Shown: one piece after another, positions 53,499 to 63,427 of the stretch | Layout: each line of letters opens with the position of its first letter | Position numbering within the stretch: the first letter of the stretch is position 1 | From: Paenibacillus spiritus | Lineage (GTDB): Bacteria > Bacillota > Bacilli > Paenibacillales > Paenibacillaceae | Direction of reading: 5' to 3' | Assembly: GCF_008710135.1 (NCBI RefSeq) | Contig: NZ_VYKK01000015.1 | Coordinates: 124,001 to 188,000, forward strand | DNA: 64,000 nt | Position numbers and translations under genes: made by a program | Notes under the pieces: model-generated | Databases searched by the model: none | What the model saw: only the letters and a program-made list of their open reading frames with translations | What the model was told of the DNA's origin: nothing

Positions 53499-53759
53499 AT
53501 GGCCATTAAACTTATCAATATCGGCTTTGGAAATATCGTCTCGGCCAATCGCATCATTTCCATAGTCAGCCCTGAATCCGCTCCGATCAAGCGAATCATT
53601 CAGGAAGCCCGGGATCGGCATATGCTGATCGACGCGACCTATGGACGCCGGACCCGAGCCGTCATCATCACGGACAGCGACCATGTCATTCTCTCGGCCG
53701 TTCAGCCGGAGACGGTGGCCCACCGCCTGTCCAGCAAAGATGACGATAACGACGAATAA
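53499..53759 (+). CDS. remA: Extracellular matrix regulator RemA (DUF370)
   Basis: An 86-residue protein that, in B. subtilis, binds DNA to activate biofilm-matrix operons. The whole sequence fits the family: [32 protein letters not shown] and [25 protein letters not shown]. The ring-forming fold and Arg-rich DNA face are known from structure. GGGGGGAACAACC lies ahead of the ATG. It lies 61 bases after yicC and 19 before gmk, the usual order. Confidence 0.97.
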   Translation: MAIKLINIGFGNIVSANRIISIVSPESAPIKRIIQEARDRHMLIDATYGRRTRAVIITDSDHVILSAVQPETVAHRLSSKDDDNDE

Positions 53760-53778
53760 ACGAGTGATGGAGTGTACT

Positions 53779-54348
53779 ATGCGAAAAGGATTGCTGATTG
53801 TGTTGTCCGGACCTTCCGGAGTCGGTAAAGGCACCGTTTGTACCGCCCTGCGGCCGAGAATACCGGATCTTGTGTATTCCGTCTCGGCTACGACGCGCAG
53901 CCCCCGTGCCGGGGAGCAGGATGGCGTGAATTATTTTTTCAAGACCCGCGAGCAGTTCGCCGCCATGATCGAGAACGACCAGCTGCTGGAACATGCGGAG
54001 TACGTGGGCAACTATTACGGAACCCCGCGCGACTTCGTGGAGAAGACGCTGGAGAGCGGACGGGACATCATTCTGGAGATTGAAGTCCAGGGCGCGCTCA
54101 AAGTCAAAGAGAAATTTCCCGAAGGCATCTTTGTGTTCCTGCTGCCTCCTTCGATGGACGAGTTGAAAGACCGGATTCGCGGACGCGGAACGGAACATGA
54201 CGAAGTCATCAACCACCGCATGTCGGTGGCCGAGGATGAGATCAGCCTCATGCGCCACTATGATTATGCGGTGGTTAACGACGAGATTGATCTGGCCTGC
54301 AAGCGAATAGAAAGCATTATTATCGCCGAACATTGTAAAATCAAGTAA
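53779..54348 (+). CDS. gmk: Guanylate kinase
   Basis: A 189-residue enzyme phosphorylating GMP to GDP. The P-loop is GPSGVGKGT near residues 11-19, and the GMP-binding elements are [21 protein letters not shown] (about 35-55) and LEIEVQGA (about 98). Start 53779 follows GGAGTG by 7 bases; the upstream reading shares no homology. It regulates GTP pool and is inhibited by (p)ppGpp in Firmicutes. Confidence 0.97.
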   Translation: MRKGLLIVLSGPSGVGKGTVCTALRPRIPDLVYSVSATTRSPRAGEQDGVNYFFKTREQFAAMIENDQLLEHAEYVGNYYGTPRDFVEKTLESGRDIILEIEVQGALKVKEKFPEGIFVFLLPPSMDELKDRIRGRGTEHDEVINHRMSVAEDEISLMRHYDYAVVNDEIDLACKRIESIIIAEHCKIK

Positions 54349-54374
54349 TTCATCCGAAGTGAAGAGGTGTGCTT

Positions 54375-54578
54375 GTGCTATATCCGTCTATTGATGAAAT
54401 GATGAACAAGGTGGACAGCAAATATTCGCTCGTGGTGGCAGCCGCCCGCCGGGCGAGACAGCTCCGCGAAGGCGCGAAGAGCGATCTGCAATCTCCGAAA
54501 TCCCACAAGAACGTCGGAGTTGCTCTGGAAGAAGTGTACAAGGATCAAGTCGTCGTCGGTCACGAGGAAGAAGAATAG
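54375..54578 (+). CDS. rpoZ: RNA polymerase omega subunit
   Basis: A 67-residue subunit that wraps the beta' C-terminus. It matches the family with LYPSIDEMMNKVDSKYSLVVAAARRARQL, and a short acidic tail. The GTG at 54375 gives the same N-terminus (LxPSID) as B. subtilis. GAGGTG lies 5 bases upstream; another GTG at 54369 is less likely. Gene order after gmk is standard. Confidence 0.95.
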   Translation: MLYPSIDEMMNKVDSKYSLVVAAARRARQLREGAKSDLQSPKSHKNVGVALEEVYKDQVVVGHEEEE

Positions 54579-54679
54579 ACCCTTCGCCGGACACGACAGG
54601 CCCGAGAGGGAGTGCGGCCGCTTCTGCGGCTCGCCCTGCCGGCCCATAGGTAGATAAGCCCGGAAGCGGGCAGATCCTG

Positions 54680-54704
54680 ACAACCGCAAGGTTGTTATTT
54701 TTTT
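54680..54704 (+). terminator. Short intrinsic terminator or attenuator before coaBC
   Basis: ACAACC and GGTTGT around GCAA, followed by TATTTTTTT. It lies between rpoZ and coaBC, in a 145-base gap with additional hairpins (GCCCG/CGGGC near 54658-54673, and a GC-rich fold near 54600-54650). The stem is short, so read-through is expected. Confidence 0.55.
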
Positions 54705-54722
54705 AGTTCGGGAGGGAAGAGG

Positions 54723-55937
54723 ATGTTGCACGGCAAAACGATACTGCTCGGCGTCACGGGCGGCATTGCGGCCTACAAAGCGGCGGCGCTGGTCAGCAAG
54801 CTTACCCGGAAGGGCGCCAAGGTGCATGTCATCATGACGGCTTCCGCCAAAGAATTCATCACGGAGCTTACGTTGCAGTCGCTGTCGAAACAGCGGGTCT
54901 TCAGCGATACCTTTCAGGAACGCGACCCGTCCTCCGTCTCGCATATCGACCTCGCGGATGCCGCAGATCTGGTGCTCGTTGCTCCGGCCACCGCGAATAT
55001 TATCGGCAAGATGGCGAACGGAATTGCCGACGACATGCTGTCCACCACGCTGCTTGCGGTGACGGCTCCCGTTATGCTGGCTCCGGCGATGAACGTCCAT
55101 ATGTATACGCATCCGGCTGTGAGGGACAATCTGCGCACGCTCGCTGAACGCGGCGTCCGGATGATTGAACCGGGCGAAGGGCTGCTGGCCTGCGGCTATG
55201 TCGGCAAGGGGCGGATGGAGGAGCCGGAGACCATCGTGGCTTGTGTGGAAGCCTTCTTCGCGCAGCAGGAGAAGGAGAAGACGCTGGCCGGACGCAAGGT
55301 GGTCATTACGGCGGGCGGTACGGTGGAACGGATTGACCCGGTTCGCTATATTACAAATGATTCTTCCGGCAAAATGGGCTTCGCCCTTGCCCGGGCCGCC
55401 AGCCGGCTCGGCGCGGAGGTTACGCTCATCGCTGCGAAGACCGACGTTCCGCCGCCGCCGGACCTGAAGGTGGTCCGCGTGCAGTCGGCCGCCGATATGT
55501 ACGAAGCCGTCCTTGGAGAATGGGCGGACTGCGATATTCTGATTAAGGCGGCAGCCGTCGCCGATTACCGGCCGGCGGAGCGGGCGGAGACGAAGATCAA
55601 GAAAGCGGGCGAGCGGATGACGCTCGAACTGGTCAAGACGATTGATATTCTGGAGACGCTGGGCCGTTCCAAGACGACGCAGTTTCTGATCGGCTTTGCC
55701 GCAGAGACGGGCAATGCCGAGGAATACGCGAAGGACAAGCTTGCACGCAAGAACTGCGATCTCATTGTTGCCAACGACGTGGCCGAACCGGGCGCGGGGT
55801 TCGGCGTCGATACGAACCGGGTCTCCGTCTACGACCGGAACGGACTGGTCGAGAGTCTGCCGCTGATGTCCAAGGACGACGCGGCTGAGCGCATCCTGGA
55901 TATCGCCGCCCGGCGCGCGGCGGGAGCTCTGCTGTAA
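54723..55937 (+). CDS. coaBC: Bifunctional phosphopantothenoylcysteine decarboxylase/synthetase
   Basis: A 404-residue fusion in CoA synthesis. The N-terminal flavin-dependent CoaC half (1-185) has TGGIAAYKAA and the PAMNVHMYTHPAV segment, with the conserved His/Cys lid near LLACGYVGKGRM. The C-terminal CoaB half (about 190-404) opens VVITAGGTVERIDPVRYITNDSSGKMG. Length is usual. GGGAGGGAAGAGG precedes the ATG. Its stop overlaps priA's start (TAATG). Confidence 0.96.
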   Translation: MLHGKTILLGVTGGIAAYKAAALVSKLTRKGAKVHVIMTASAKEFITELTLQSLSKQRVFSDTFQERDPSSVSHIDLADAADLVLVAPATANIIGKMANGIADDMLSTTLLAVTAPVMLAPAMNVHMYTHPAVRDNLRTLAERGVRMIEPGEGLLACGYVGKGRMEEPETIVACVEAFFAQQEKEKTLAGRKVVITAGGTVERIDPVRYITNDSSGKMGFALARAASRLGAEVTLIAAKTDVPPPPDLKVVRVQSAADMYEAVLGEWADCDILIKAAAVADYRPAERAETKIKKAGERMTLELVKTIDILETLGRSKTTQFLIGFAAETGNAEEYAKDKLARKNCDLIVANDVAEPGAGFGVDTNRVSVYDRNGLVESLPLMSKDDAAERILDIAARRAAGALL

Positions 55938-58477
55938 TGGACATTGCCAAAGTCATCGTAGACGTCCCGGTGCGCAGCACGGACCGGCCCTTTGACTATT
56001 CCGTTCCCGATGCAATGAAGGTATGGATCGAGGTCGGAAGCCGTGTGGCCGTTCCGTTCGGGCACCGGACGGTGCAGGGTTTTGTTGTGGCGCTGGAATA
56101 CGGCGACGTTCGGGCTGTACCCGGCCTCAAGCCGGTTCAGGAGGTATTGGATTTGATGCCGCCTCTGTCGCCGGAGCTTGTGGAGCTGGCGGACTGGATC
56201 AGCGAACGCTATGCCTGCCGCAAAATCTCCGCGCTCCAGGCCATGCTGCCGACGGCGCTCAAGGGAAAGGCTGAACGGCTCATTTCGCTGGGCGACGAGG
56301 AAGCGGAGCCCGATGCGGCCATCTTTCCGGATGAGGAATGGCTGCCGATGTTCCCGGGACCGGGCAGGGAAGAGCGCGACATTGCAGAATTTGTCCGCGG
56401 GAGCGGCGAAGTGTCGATGAAGCAGCTTGCCCGGGCGTTCCCGAGCGGCGCGGAGACCGTCAAGTTCATGCTGCGGCGCGGCGTGCTGAAGGAGAGCCAG
56501 TCGATCAAGGACAAGCTTGGCAAGAAGAAGCTGAAGGCTATCGATCTGGCCGTGGACCCGGAGGCGGCGCGCGATGCGCTGGCCTCCTTCCCGGCCCGTT
56601 CCGCCCGGCAGAAGGAAGTGCTGTCTTATCTGATCGACCTGGAGGCGGTGCTGCCGATGCCGCTGAAGGACGTGCTGGCCGCGCTGCAGGTCACGGCGGG
56701 AACCGTCAAGGGCTTGGAGGAGAAGGGTCTTGTCGAAATCACCGAAATTGAAGTGTACCGGGACCCCTACCGGGGCCGGGACTTCAAGCCGAGCACGCCG
56801 CTTGCGCTGACCGAAGAACAGCAGGCCGCCTACGATCCGATTGCGGCCGCCGTCGAAGAGCGCAGACATGAAGTCTTTCTGCTGCACGGCGTAACCGGAA
56901 GCGGGAAGACGGAGATCTATTTGCAGACGATCCAGCGCTGCGTGGACCAGGGAAGACAGGCGGTCGTGCTGGTCCCGGAAATATCGCTCACTCCGCAGAT
57001 GGTCGAACGCTTCAAGAGCCGGTTCGGCAGCGGCGTGGCCGTGATGCACAGCCGGCTGTCTTCAGGCGAACGCTATGACGAATGGCGCAAAATCCGGGAA
57101 GGTAAGGCATTCGTCGCGGTCGGAGCGCGTTCGGCCGTATTCGCGCCTTTCTCCAATCTGGGTCTGGTGATTATAGATGAAGAGCATGAGACCTCCTATA
57201 AGCAGGAGGAGCACCCGCGCTACCATGCCCGGGACGTAGCCGTCCGGCGGGCCGAGCAGGGGGACGCGGTCGTCGTGCTGGGCTCGGCCACGCCTTCGCT
57301 GGAGAGCTATTACGCCGCCCGGTCCCAGAGCGATATCCACTTCGCTCCCCGGCTGCTGACGATGTCCACACGGGCGCTCGGCAACGCGCTGCCCCGCGTG
57401 GAGATCGTGGATATGCGCGAGGAGCTGAAGGAAGGGAACCGCTCGATGTTCAGCCGCGGGCTGCACAGCGCGCTCGCCGCACGGCTCGAGCGGGGCGAGC
57501 AGACGGTGCTGCTCCTGAACCGGCGCGGCTTCTCGACCTTCGTCATGTGCCGCTCCTGCGGCTACGTGGCCGGATGTCCGAACTGCGATATCTCGCTGAC
57601 TTATCACAGCCGCAGCGACAATCTGCGCTGTCATTACTGCGGTCATGCCGAGCCCTCGCCGCAGGTCTGCCCGGAATGCGGGAGCGAGCACATCCGCTTC
57701 TTCGGGACGGGGACCCAGCGGGTCGAAGAGGAACTCGGCAAGCTGTTCCCGGGCATCCGGGTCATTCGGATGGATGTCGATACAACGACGGAGAAAGGCT
57801 CGCACGAGAAGCTGCTTGCCGGCTTCCGCGACAAGAAGGCCGATGTCCTGCTCGGGACCCAGATGGTCGCGAAGGGACTGGATTTTCCGGATGTTACCCT
57901 GGTTGGGGTTATCACGGCCGATTCCGCGCTGAACCTGCCGGATTTCCGGGCGGCGGAGAAGACCTTTCAGCTCCTTACACAGGTAGCGGGGCGGGCGGGC
58001 CGCCATTCGCTGCCGGGCGAAGTGCTGATCCAGTCGTATACGCCGGATCACTACTCGATTATTCATGCCTCCGGGCATGATTATGACTCTTTTGTCCGCG
58101 ACGAGCTGAGGCACCGGAAGGAACTGCATTACCCGCCTTACTGCCGGCTTATTCTCGTTACGCTGTCGCATGAAGAAATGTCGGTGGCGCTTCGGATGGC
58201 GGAGAATCTGGCCTTGAATTTGCAGGGCCGGGCCCGCCAGCGCCGCTGGTTCGGCAGTCTCGACAAGCTGTCTTCGGACGCCCTGGATCTCCTGGGGCCG
58301 GTGGCCTCGCCGATTCCGCGCCTGAAGGGCCGCTACCGCTTCCAGTGCATCGTCAAATGGAGAGGCTCGATCGACGCGATCGGCCTTACGCGGGAAGTGG
58401 CGGACGAGCTGGAGGATTCAGCCCGGGACAGCGGGCTTCAGATTGGCATTGATGTGGATCCGCAAATGATGATGTAA
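55937..58477 (+). CDS. priA: Primosomal replication-restart helicase PriA
   Basis: An 846-residue helicase that reloads the replisome at stalled forks. It has the 3'-end DNA-binding domain (about 5-110), Walker A GVTGSGKT near residue 318, DEEH near 412, and the zinc-binding region with paired Cys (CRSCGYVAGCPNCD, CHYCGHAEPSPQVCPECG, about 538-575) splitting helicase motifs, then GTQMVAKGLDFPDVTLVG. The ATG overlaps coaBC's stop. A ribosome site overlaps that gene. Confidence 0.97.
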   Translation: MDIAKVIVDVPVRSTDRPFDYSVPDAMKVWIEVGSRVAVPFGHRTVQGFVVALEYGDVRAVPGLKPVQEVLDLMPPLSPELVELADWISERYACRKISALQAMLPTALKGKAERLISLGDEEAEPDAAIFPDEEWLPMFPGPGREERDIAEFVRGSGEVSMKQLARAFPSGAETVKFMLRRGVLKESQSIKDKLGKKKLKAIDLAVDPEAARDALASFPARSARQKEVLSYLIDLEAVLPMPLKDVLAALQVTAGTVKGLEEKGLVEITEIEVYRDPYRGRDFKPSTPLALTEEQQAAYDPIAAAVEERRHEVFLLHGVTGSGKTEIYLQTIQRCVDQGRQAVVLVPEISLTPQMVERFKSRFGSGVAVMHSRLSSGERYDEWRKIREGKAFVAVGARSAVFAPFSNLGLVIIDEEHETSYKQEEHPRYHARDVAVRRAEQGDAVVVLGSATPSLESYYAARSQSDIHFAPRLLTMSTRALGNALPRVEIVDMREELKEGNRSMFSRGLHSALAARLERGEQTVLLLNRRGFSTFVMCRSCGYVAGCPNCDISLTYHSRSDNLRCHYCGHAEPSPQVCPECGSEHIRFFGTGTQRVEEELGKLFPGIRVIRMDVDTTTEKGSHEKLLAGFRDKKADVLLGTQMVAKGLDFPDVTLVGVITADSALNLPDFRAAEKTFQLLTQVAGRAGRHSLPGEVLIQSYTPDHYSIIHASGHDYDSFVRDELRHRKELHYPPYCRLILVTLSHEEMSVALRMAENLALNLQGRARQRRWFGSLDKLSSDALDLLGPVASPIPRLKGRYRFQCIVKWRGSIDAIGLTREVADELEDSARDSGLQIGIDVDPQMMM

Positions 58478-58525
58478 TGGAAATAAAAGGAATTTGGAAC
58501 GACAGGAAAGGTGGACCAGAGACTT

Positions 58526-59011
58526 ATGGCAATCCGTTTGATCGTAATTGAACCCGACGACGTCCTGCATAAGACGGCTAAGGAGGTTACCAAAATCACG
58601 CCCAATGTCCAGAAGCTGCTGGACGACATGGCGGACACGATGTACGATGCCGAGGGCGTGGGCCTGGCTGCGCCGCAGGTCGGTATTCTCAAGAGGCTGA
58701 TTGTTGTCGACGCCGGCGATGAACATGGATTGATCCAGATGATCAATCCCGAGATTCAATCCAAGGAAGGCGAACAGTTCGGACCGGAAGGCTGCCTCAG
58801 CATCCCCGGCCTGAACGGAGACGTCCGCCGCGCCGAGACGGTGACCGTCCGCGGCCTGGACCGGGAAGGCAAGGAGCTCACCGTTACCGCCAGCGGTCTG
58901 CTGGCCCGGGCTTTCCAGCATGAGATCGACCACCTGAACGGCGTGCTGTTCACGGATATTGCCGAGAAGGTGTACGAAATGAAGCCGGATACCAACGGCT
59001 CCGGGGAGTGA
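58526..59011 (+). CDS. def: Peptide deformylase
   Basis: A 161-residue Fe/Zn hydrolase that removes the formyl group from new proteins. The three motifs are intact: GVGLAAPQVG near residue 42, EGCLSIPG (metal Cys) near 87, and HEIDHLNG (catalytic Glu and two His) near 129. The start is at 58526; an in-frame GTG at 58511 overlaps the apparent AAAGGTGG ribosome site. Transcribed with fmt, as usual. Confidence 0.96.
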   Translation: MAIRLIVIEPDDVLHKTAKEVTKITPNVQKLLDDMADTMYDAEGVGLAAPQVGILKRLIVVDAGDEHGLIQMINPEIQSKEGEQFGPEGCLSIPGLNGDVRRAETVTVRGLDREGKELTVTASGLLARAFQHEIDHLNGVLFTDIAEKVYEMKPDTNGSGE

Positions 59012-59016
59012 GCAGC

Positions 59017-59988
59017 GTGAGAATCGTATTCATGGGCACGCCGGCTTTTGCCGTGCCGAGTCTGAAGATGCTGGTGGAAGAGGGATACGACGTCGTTGCC
59101 GTCGTGACGCAGCCGGACCGGCCGCAGGGCCGCAAAAAAACGCTGACGCCTTCTCCCGTGAAGACGGCTGCGCTGGAGCTCGGTCTTCCGGTGCTGCAGC
59201 CGGAGCGGCTGCGCCGCCCGGAGGGTGTGGCGGAGCTCGCAATCTACAAGCCGGATCTGATTGTTACGGCCGCTTACGGCCAGATTCTGCCGAAGTCCGT
59301 GCTGGACATGCCGCGCCTCGGCTGCGTCAATGTCCACGGCTCGCTGCTGCCCCAATACCGCGGCGGCGCACCGATTCAGCGCGCAATTATCAACGGCGAA
59401 TCCGTGACCGGCGTCACGCTGATGTATATGGCCGAGGGTCTGGATACAGGCGATATGATCGCCAAGGTCGAGGTGCCGATTGAGGAGGAGGATACCTCCG
59501 GCACGCTCTTTGAGAAGCTGAGCGCAGCGGGCTGTGCGCTCCTGCGGGAGCAGATGCCCCGGCTGCTGGCCGGCCCGGTCGAGGCAGAGCCGCAGGATGA
59601 GCGGGCGGCGACGTATGCGCCGAATCTCGGCCGCGACGATGAGCGCATCGACTGGACGGCTTCATCGCGCTCCGTCTATAACCGCATTCGCGGACTGGTG
59701 CCTTTCTCCGGCGCCTTCACGCTCTGGAACGGAGAGACGTTCAAGGTTTGGGCCGCGGCGAATCCGGGAGAGATGCCGCTGTCGGGCGCGGTACTGACCG
59801 AAGACGGTTCGGGGGAGGCCGAATCGGTACCCGGCACGGTACTGAATGCCGGTCCTTCCGGGATTGAAGTCCGCACGGGCGACGGCAGCCTGCTGCTGCT
59901 TACCGTTCAGCCTGCGGGCAAGAAGGCGATGTCTGCGGCCGATTTCGCCCGGGGCGGCATCATGAAGCCCGGAACGGTGCTGGAATGA
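59017..59988 (+). CDS. fmt: Methionyl-tRNA formyltransferase
   Basis: A 323-residue enzyme that formylates initiator Met-tRNA. It starts RIVFMGTPAFAVPSL; the catalytic region is VNVHGSLLPQYRGGAPIQRAIINGE (about residues 108-132, with catalytic Asn and His). The C-terminal domain contains RIRGLVPFSGAFT. The GTG at 59017 follows GGGGAG by 8 bases; a GTG at 59008 overlaps the def stop. It overlaps rsmB by four bases (ATGA). Confidence 0.96.
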   Translation: MRIVFMGTPAFAVPSLKMLVEEGYDVVAVVTQPDRPQGRKKTLTPSPVKTAALELGLPVLQPERLRRPEGVAELAIYKPDLIVTAAYGQILPKSVLDMPRLGCVNVHGSLLPQYRGGAPIQRAIINGESVTGVTLMYMAEGLDTGDMIAKVEVPIEEEDTSGTLFEKLSAAGCALLREQMPRLLAGPVEAEPQDERAATYAPNLGRDDERIDWTASSRSVYNRIRGLVPFSGAFTLWNGETFKVWAAANPGEMPLSGAVLTEDGSGEAESVPGTVLNAGPSGIEVRTGDGSLLLLTVQPAGKKAMSAADFARGGIMKPGTVLE

Positions 59989-61385
59989 CGCCGTCCGAGC
60001 GCCGCAGCGGCGCTGCCGGGCGGAGCGGCAGAGAAGCGACAGCGCGCAGCGTGGCGCTGGACGTGCTGATCCGGGTCGAGGCGAACGGAGCCTACAGCAA
60101 TCTGCAGCTCAACAGCAGTCTGCAGAAGGCCGGCTTGTCCCGCGAAGATGCGGGCCTTACGACCGAGCTGGTGTACGGAACCATCTCCCGGTTGAACACG
60201 CTGGACTATATTCTGGCCGGCTTCGTGAAGAAGGGCCTGAGCAAGCTGGAACCCTGGGTGCGCTGTCTGCTGCGGATGAGTCTGTATCAGCTGGTCTATC
60301 TGGACCGCGTCCCGCCGCATGCGGCGGTGAATGAAGCGGTCCGGCTGGCGAAGCAGCGCGGGCACCAGGGCATTTCGGGGATGGTGAACGGCGTGCTGCG
60401 CAGCGCGCAGCGGGCCGGCCGTCTTCCGGTGCTCCCTGATGACGCCGGAGAAGCGCTCCGGATTGCCCTGACCCACTCCCATCCCGAGTGGATGGTGCGG
60501 GAGTGGATGGAGCAGTACGGAGCGGAGACGGCGGAGGCGATCTGCCGGGCCAACAATGAGCCGCCGGCCGTCAGCGTTCGGGTCAACACGACGATGACGA
60601 CCCGGGAGCGGCTTCTGGATGAGATGAAGCGCGAGGGCCTTGACGCGTCGGCATCGGCGGTCAGTCCTTACGGCATCGTCGTCCGCGGCGGCGGCAATCT
60701 GGCGCTGACGTCCTGGTACAAGGACGGCCTGCTCTCCATTCAGGACGAGAGCTCGATGCTGGTCGCCGAAGCGGTTGCTCCCGAGCCGGGCATGAATGTG
60801 CTGGACTGCTGCTCCGCGCCCGGCGGCAAAACCTCGCATCTGGCCGAGCTGATGCTCGACCGGGGCCGGGTGGTCGCCTGCGACCTGCACTCGCACAAGA
60901 CGGAGCTGGTCCGGGACCAGGCTGCCCGCTTAGGGCTGGAGGCCGTTGAGACGCGGGCGGCCGATGCGTTGCGGCTCGGAGAGAGCTATGCGGAAGGAAC
61001 CTTCGACCGCATTCTGCTGGATGCGCCGTGCTCGGGTCTTGGGGTCATCCGGCGGAAGCCTGACCTTAAATGGACCAAGACGCCCGAGGATACCGCGGCC
61101 ATTGCGGAACTGCAGCGCGGTCTGCTGGATGCCGTCTGCCGCCTGCTGAAGCCGGGCGGCCTGCTGGTGTACAGCACCTGCACGATCGAATCGTCGGAGA
61201 ATGAAGAGCAGGTCCGCCGCTTCCTGGATCGGCATCCCGACTTTGAAGCGGCGGACCGGGGAAGCCGCCTGGCCAGCCGCATGGAGGACAAGCTCCGCTG
61301 CGATGCTCCCGGCCTGCAGATTCTTCCGCAGGACTACGGCAGCGACGGCTTCTACATTGCTGTATTGAAGCGAAAAGCGGAGTAG
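59985..61385 (+). CDS. rsmB: 16S rRNA m5C967 methyltransferase RsmB
   Basis: A 466-residue S-adenosylmethionine enzyme. The N-terminal NusB-like RNA-binding domain (about 15-145) is followed by a Rossmann fold with CSAPGGKTSHLAELM near residue 280, LLDAPCSGLGVIRRKPDLKW (first catalytic Cys) near 345, and the second Cys in YSTCTIESSENEEQV near 398. It is the last gene of the coaBC-priA-def-fmt-rsmB series, and a terminator follows. Confidence 0.95.
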   Translation: MTPSERRSGAAGRSGREATARSVALDVLIRVEANGAYSNLQLNSSLQKAGLSREDAGLTTELVYGTISRLNTLDYILAGFVKKGLSKLEPWVRCLLRMSLYQLVYLDRVPPHAAVNEAVRLAKQRGHQGISGMVNGVLRSAQRAGRLPVLPDDAGEALRIALTHSHPEWMVREWMEQYGAETAEAICRANNEPPAVSVRVNTTMTTRERLLDEMKREGLDASASAVSPYGIVVRGGGNLALTSWYKDGLLSIQDESSMLVAEAVAPEPGMNVLDCCSAPGGKTSHLAELMLDRGRVVACDLHSHKTELVRDQAARLGLEAVETRAADALRLGESYAEGTFDRILLDAPCSGLGVIRRKPDLKWTKTPEDTAAIAELQRGLLDAVCRLLKPGGLLVYSTCTIESSENEEQVRRFLDRHPDFEAADRGSRLASRMEDKLRCDAPGLQILPQDYGSDGFYIAVLKRKAE

Positions 61386-61448
61386 GGGCGGAATTTCCGC
61401 CGAATAAGACGGATGTGAAGAGAGCGCTGCTCCGCGCTTCTGCAAGCG

Positions 61449-61493
61449 CCGGGGGCGGTCACCGGATTACCGGGACCGCCGCCCGGTTTTTTT
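61449..61493 (+). terminator. Intrinsic terminator of rsmB
   Basis: A long bulged stem (GGCGGTCACCGG with CCGGGACCGCC, extended by CCGGG/CCCGG) around ATTA, followed by seven T. Confidence 0.9.
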
Positions 61494-61521
61494 GTGCCGG
61501 CCCCGCAAGGCCGTGCGATTT

Positions 61522-61550
61522 TTTACCGAATCCGAGATTTATGGTAGAAT
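61522..61550 (+). promoter_or_regulatory. Promoter of rlmN-prpC-prkC
   Basis: -35 TTTACC at 61522-61527, a 17-base spacer and -10 TAGAAT at 61545-61550. Confidence 0.55.
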
Positions 61551-61606
61551 AGGCAAGATGGAAGCCTCCATCCGAATAAACTGCAGAAAGAACAGGTGCG
61601 ACATCC

Positions 61607-62647
61607 ATGAAACCTTTAATATATGAGTATACGCTGGAGGAACTGCAGCAGTGGGCCAAAGATCAGGGGCAGCCGGCTTTTCGCGGCGGCCAGATTTTTG
61701 ACTGGCTCTATGTGAAGCGGGTCCATTCCTTTGAAGAGATGACCAATCTGCCCAAAGTCCTCCGCGAGCAGCTTGCCGAGCAGTTCAGCATGGACGCGCT
61801 CAAGGAAATCACGAAGCTGGAATCGAAGGACGGTACGGTCAAATTCCTCTTTGGCCTGCACGACGACCACGCCATCGAGACGGTCATCATGAAGCATAAT
61901 TACGGCAACAGCGTCTGTGTCACGACACAGGTCGGCTGCCGGATCGGCTGCACGTTCTGCGCCTCCACGCTGGGCGGACTGAAGCGGAATCTGACGGGCG
62001 GAGAAATTATCGCCCAGGTCGTGCGCTCGCAGCAGATTCTTGACGCCCGGGGCGAGAGAGTCAGCAGCATCGTCATCATGGGAACGGGCGAACCGTTCGA
62101 GAACTACGACGAGACGATGAAATTCCTGCGGATGATGATTCACGAGAAGGGACTCCATATCGGACAACGGCATATTACCGTCTCGACGAGCGGAATTGTG
62201 CCGAGCATTTATAAATTTGCGGACGAGGACACTCAGATCAATCTGGCCATCTCGATCCATGCCCCCAACGACGCGCTGCGCTCCAAGCTGATGCCGGTCA
62301 ACCGGCGCTATCCTTTTGACGAGGTCATGGAGTCGCTGCGGTATTACCAGGCGAAGACGGGCCGCCGGATCAGCTTCGAATACGCCTTGATCGGCGGCGT
62401 CAACGACCAGCCCGAGCACGCGGAAGAGCTGGCCGGAGTGCTGAAGACGATGCTGTGCCATGTGAATCTGATTCCGGTCAACCATGTGCCGGAACGGAAA
62501 TACGTCCGGACCTCCCGCAACGATATTTTTCAGTTTCAGCGGATTCTGGCCGACAACGGCGTGAATGTCACCATTCGCCGGGAACAGGGCCACGATATCG
62601 CGGCGGCGTGCGGACAGCTCCGCGCCAAACATTTGGAGTTGAGGTGA
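61607..62647 (+). CDS. rlmN: Dual-specificity RNA methyltransferase RlmN
   Basis: A 346-residue radical SAM enzyme that makes 2-methyladenosine at 23S A2503 and in some tRNAs. The [4Fe-4S] motif is CRIGCTFC with Cys111, Cys115 and Cys118. The SAM-contact [10 protein letters not shown] is near residue 163, and the C-terminal cysteine needed for methyl transfer lies in [11 protein letters not shown] near the end. Length is typical. Its promoter is separate, so rlmN starts a new unit with prpC and prkC. Confidence 0.97.
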   Translation: MKPLIYEYTLEELQQWAKDQGQPAFRGGQIFDWLYVKRVHSFEEMTNLPKVLREQLAEQFSMDALKEITKLESKDGTVKFLFGLHDDHAIETVIMKHNYGNSVCVTTQVGCRIGCTFCASTLGGLKRNLTGGEIIAQVVRSQQILDARGERVSSIVIMGTGEPFENYDETMKFLRMMIHEKGLHIGQRHITVSTSGIVPSIYKFADEDTQINLAISIHAPNDALRSKLMPVNRRYPFDEVMESLRYYQAKTGRRISFEYALIGGVNDQPEHAEELAGVLKTMLCHVNLIPVNHVPERKYVRTSRNDIFQFQRILADNGVNVTIRREQGHDIAAACGQLRAKHLELR

Positions 62648-62653
62648 TGGGTA

Positions 62654-63427
62654 GTGATCAGAACGGTTCATGTCAGCGATATCGGCCGTGTGCGCTCCGT
62701 TAATGAAGATTCGGTATGGAGCGGAACGACCGGAGAAGGGTATACCCTCGGCATTATCGCCGACGGAATGGGCGGGCATCTGGCCGGAGATACGGCCAGC
62801 CGGCTCGCGCTGGAGACGGTCAGGGAACAGCTGACCGCTCTCCCCGCCGGCCTTTCCCAGGAAGATCTGGGCTCGGCCATGAACGAAGCGATCCTAACAG
62901 CGAATGCGGTTGTCCACGGCAAAGCGGCGAGCGACGAGAAGTACCATAATATGGGTACGACCGTCGTTTCGGTGCTTTTGGCGAACGGTGCGGGCTATAT
63001 CGGCCACATCGGGGACAGCCGGGCGTACATAGTAAGAGAGGGTCAGGCCGTTCAGCTCACCGAGGACCATACGCTCGTCAATGAGCTGTATAAGAACGGC
63101 CAGATCAGCGCGCAGGAGCTGAATACGCACCCGCGGCGCAATGTGCTGATCCGGGCGCTGGGCACGGATGCCGACATTATCGTGGATCTGATCCCGGTGA
63201 CGCTCGCGCCGGGCGAGACGATCCTGCTCTGCAGCGACGGACTCAGCAACCATGTCAGCAAAGAGAATCTCGGCAAAGTGGCGGGAATCCGGGAGATTAC
63301 CCTGGAGGAGCGGGCCGAGCGCCTGCTTCAGCTTGCGCTGCTCTCGGGAGGAAGCGACAACATCTCGGTTGCCATGCTTGAACATCATGAGGAGGCCGCG
63401 GTGCCCGAAACGAAGGAGTGGAAGTGA
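62654..63427 (+). CDS. prpC: PPM-family protein phosphatase
   Basis: A 257-residue Mn2+-dependent Ser/Thr phosphatase that opposes PrkC. Metal and phosphate motifs are [44 protein letters not shown] and GGSDNISVA, in order. GTG follows GAGGTG by 8 bases, overlapping the rlmN stop. The ORF overlaps the start of prkC, consistent with coupled translation. Confidence 0.95.
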   Translation: MIRTVHVSDIGRVRSVNEDSVWSGTTGEGYTLGIIADGMGGHLAGDTASRLALETVREQLTALPAGLSQEDLGSAMNEAILTANAVVHGKAASDEKYHNMGTTVVSVLLANGAGYIGHIGDSRAYIVREGQAVQLTEDHTLVNELYKNGQISAQELNTHPRRNVLIRALGTDADIIVDLIPVTLAPGETILLCSDGLSNHVSKENLGKVAGIREITLEERAERLLQLALLSGGSDNISVAMLEHHEEAAVPETKEWK

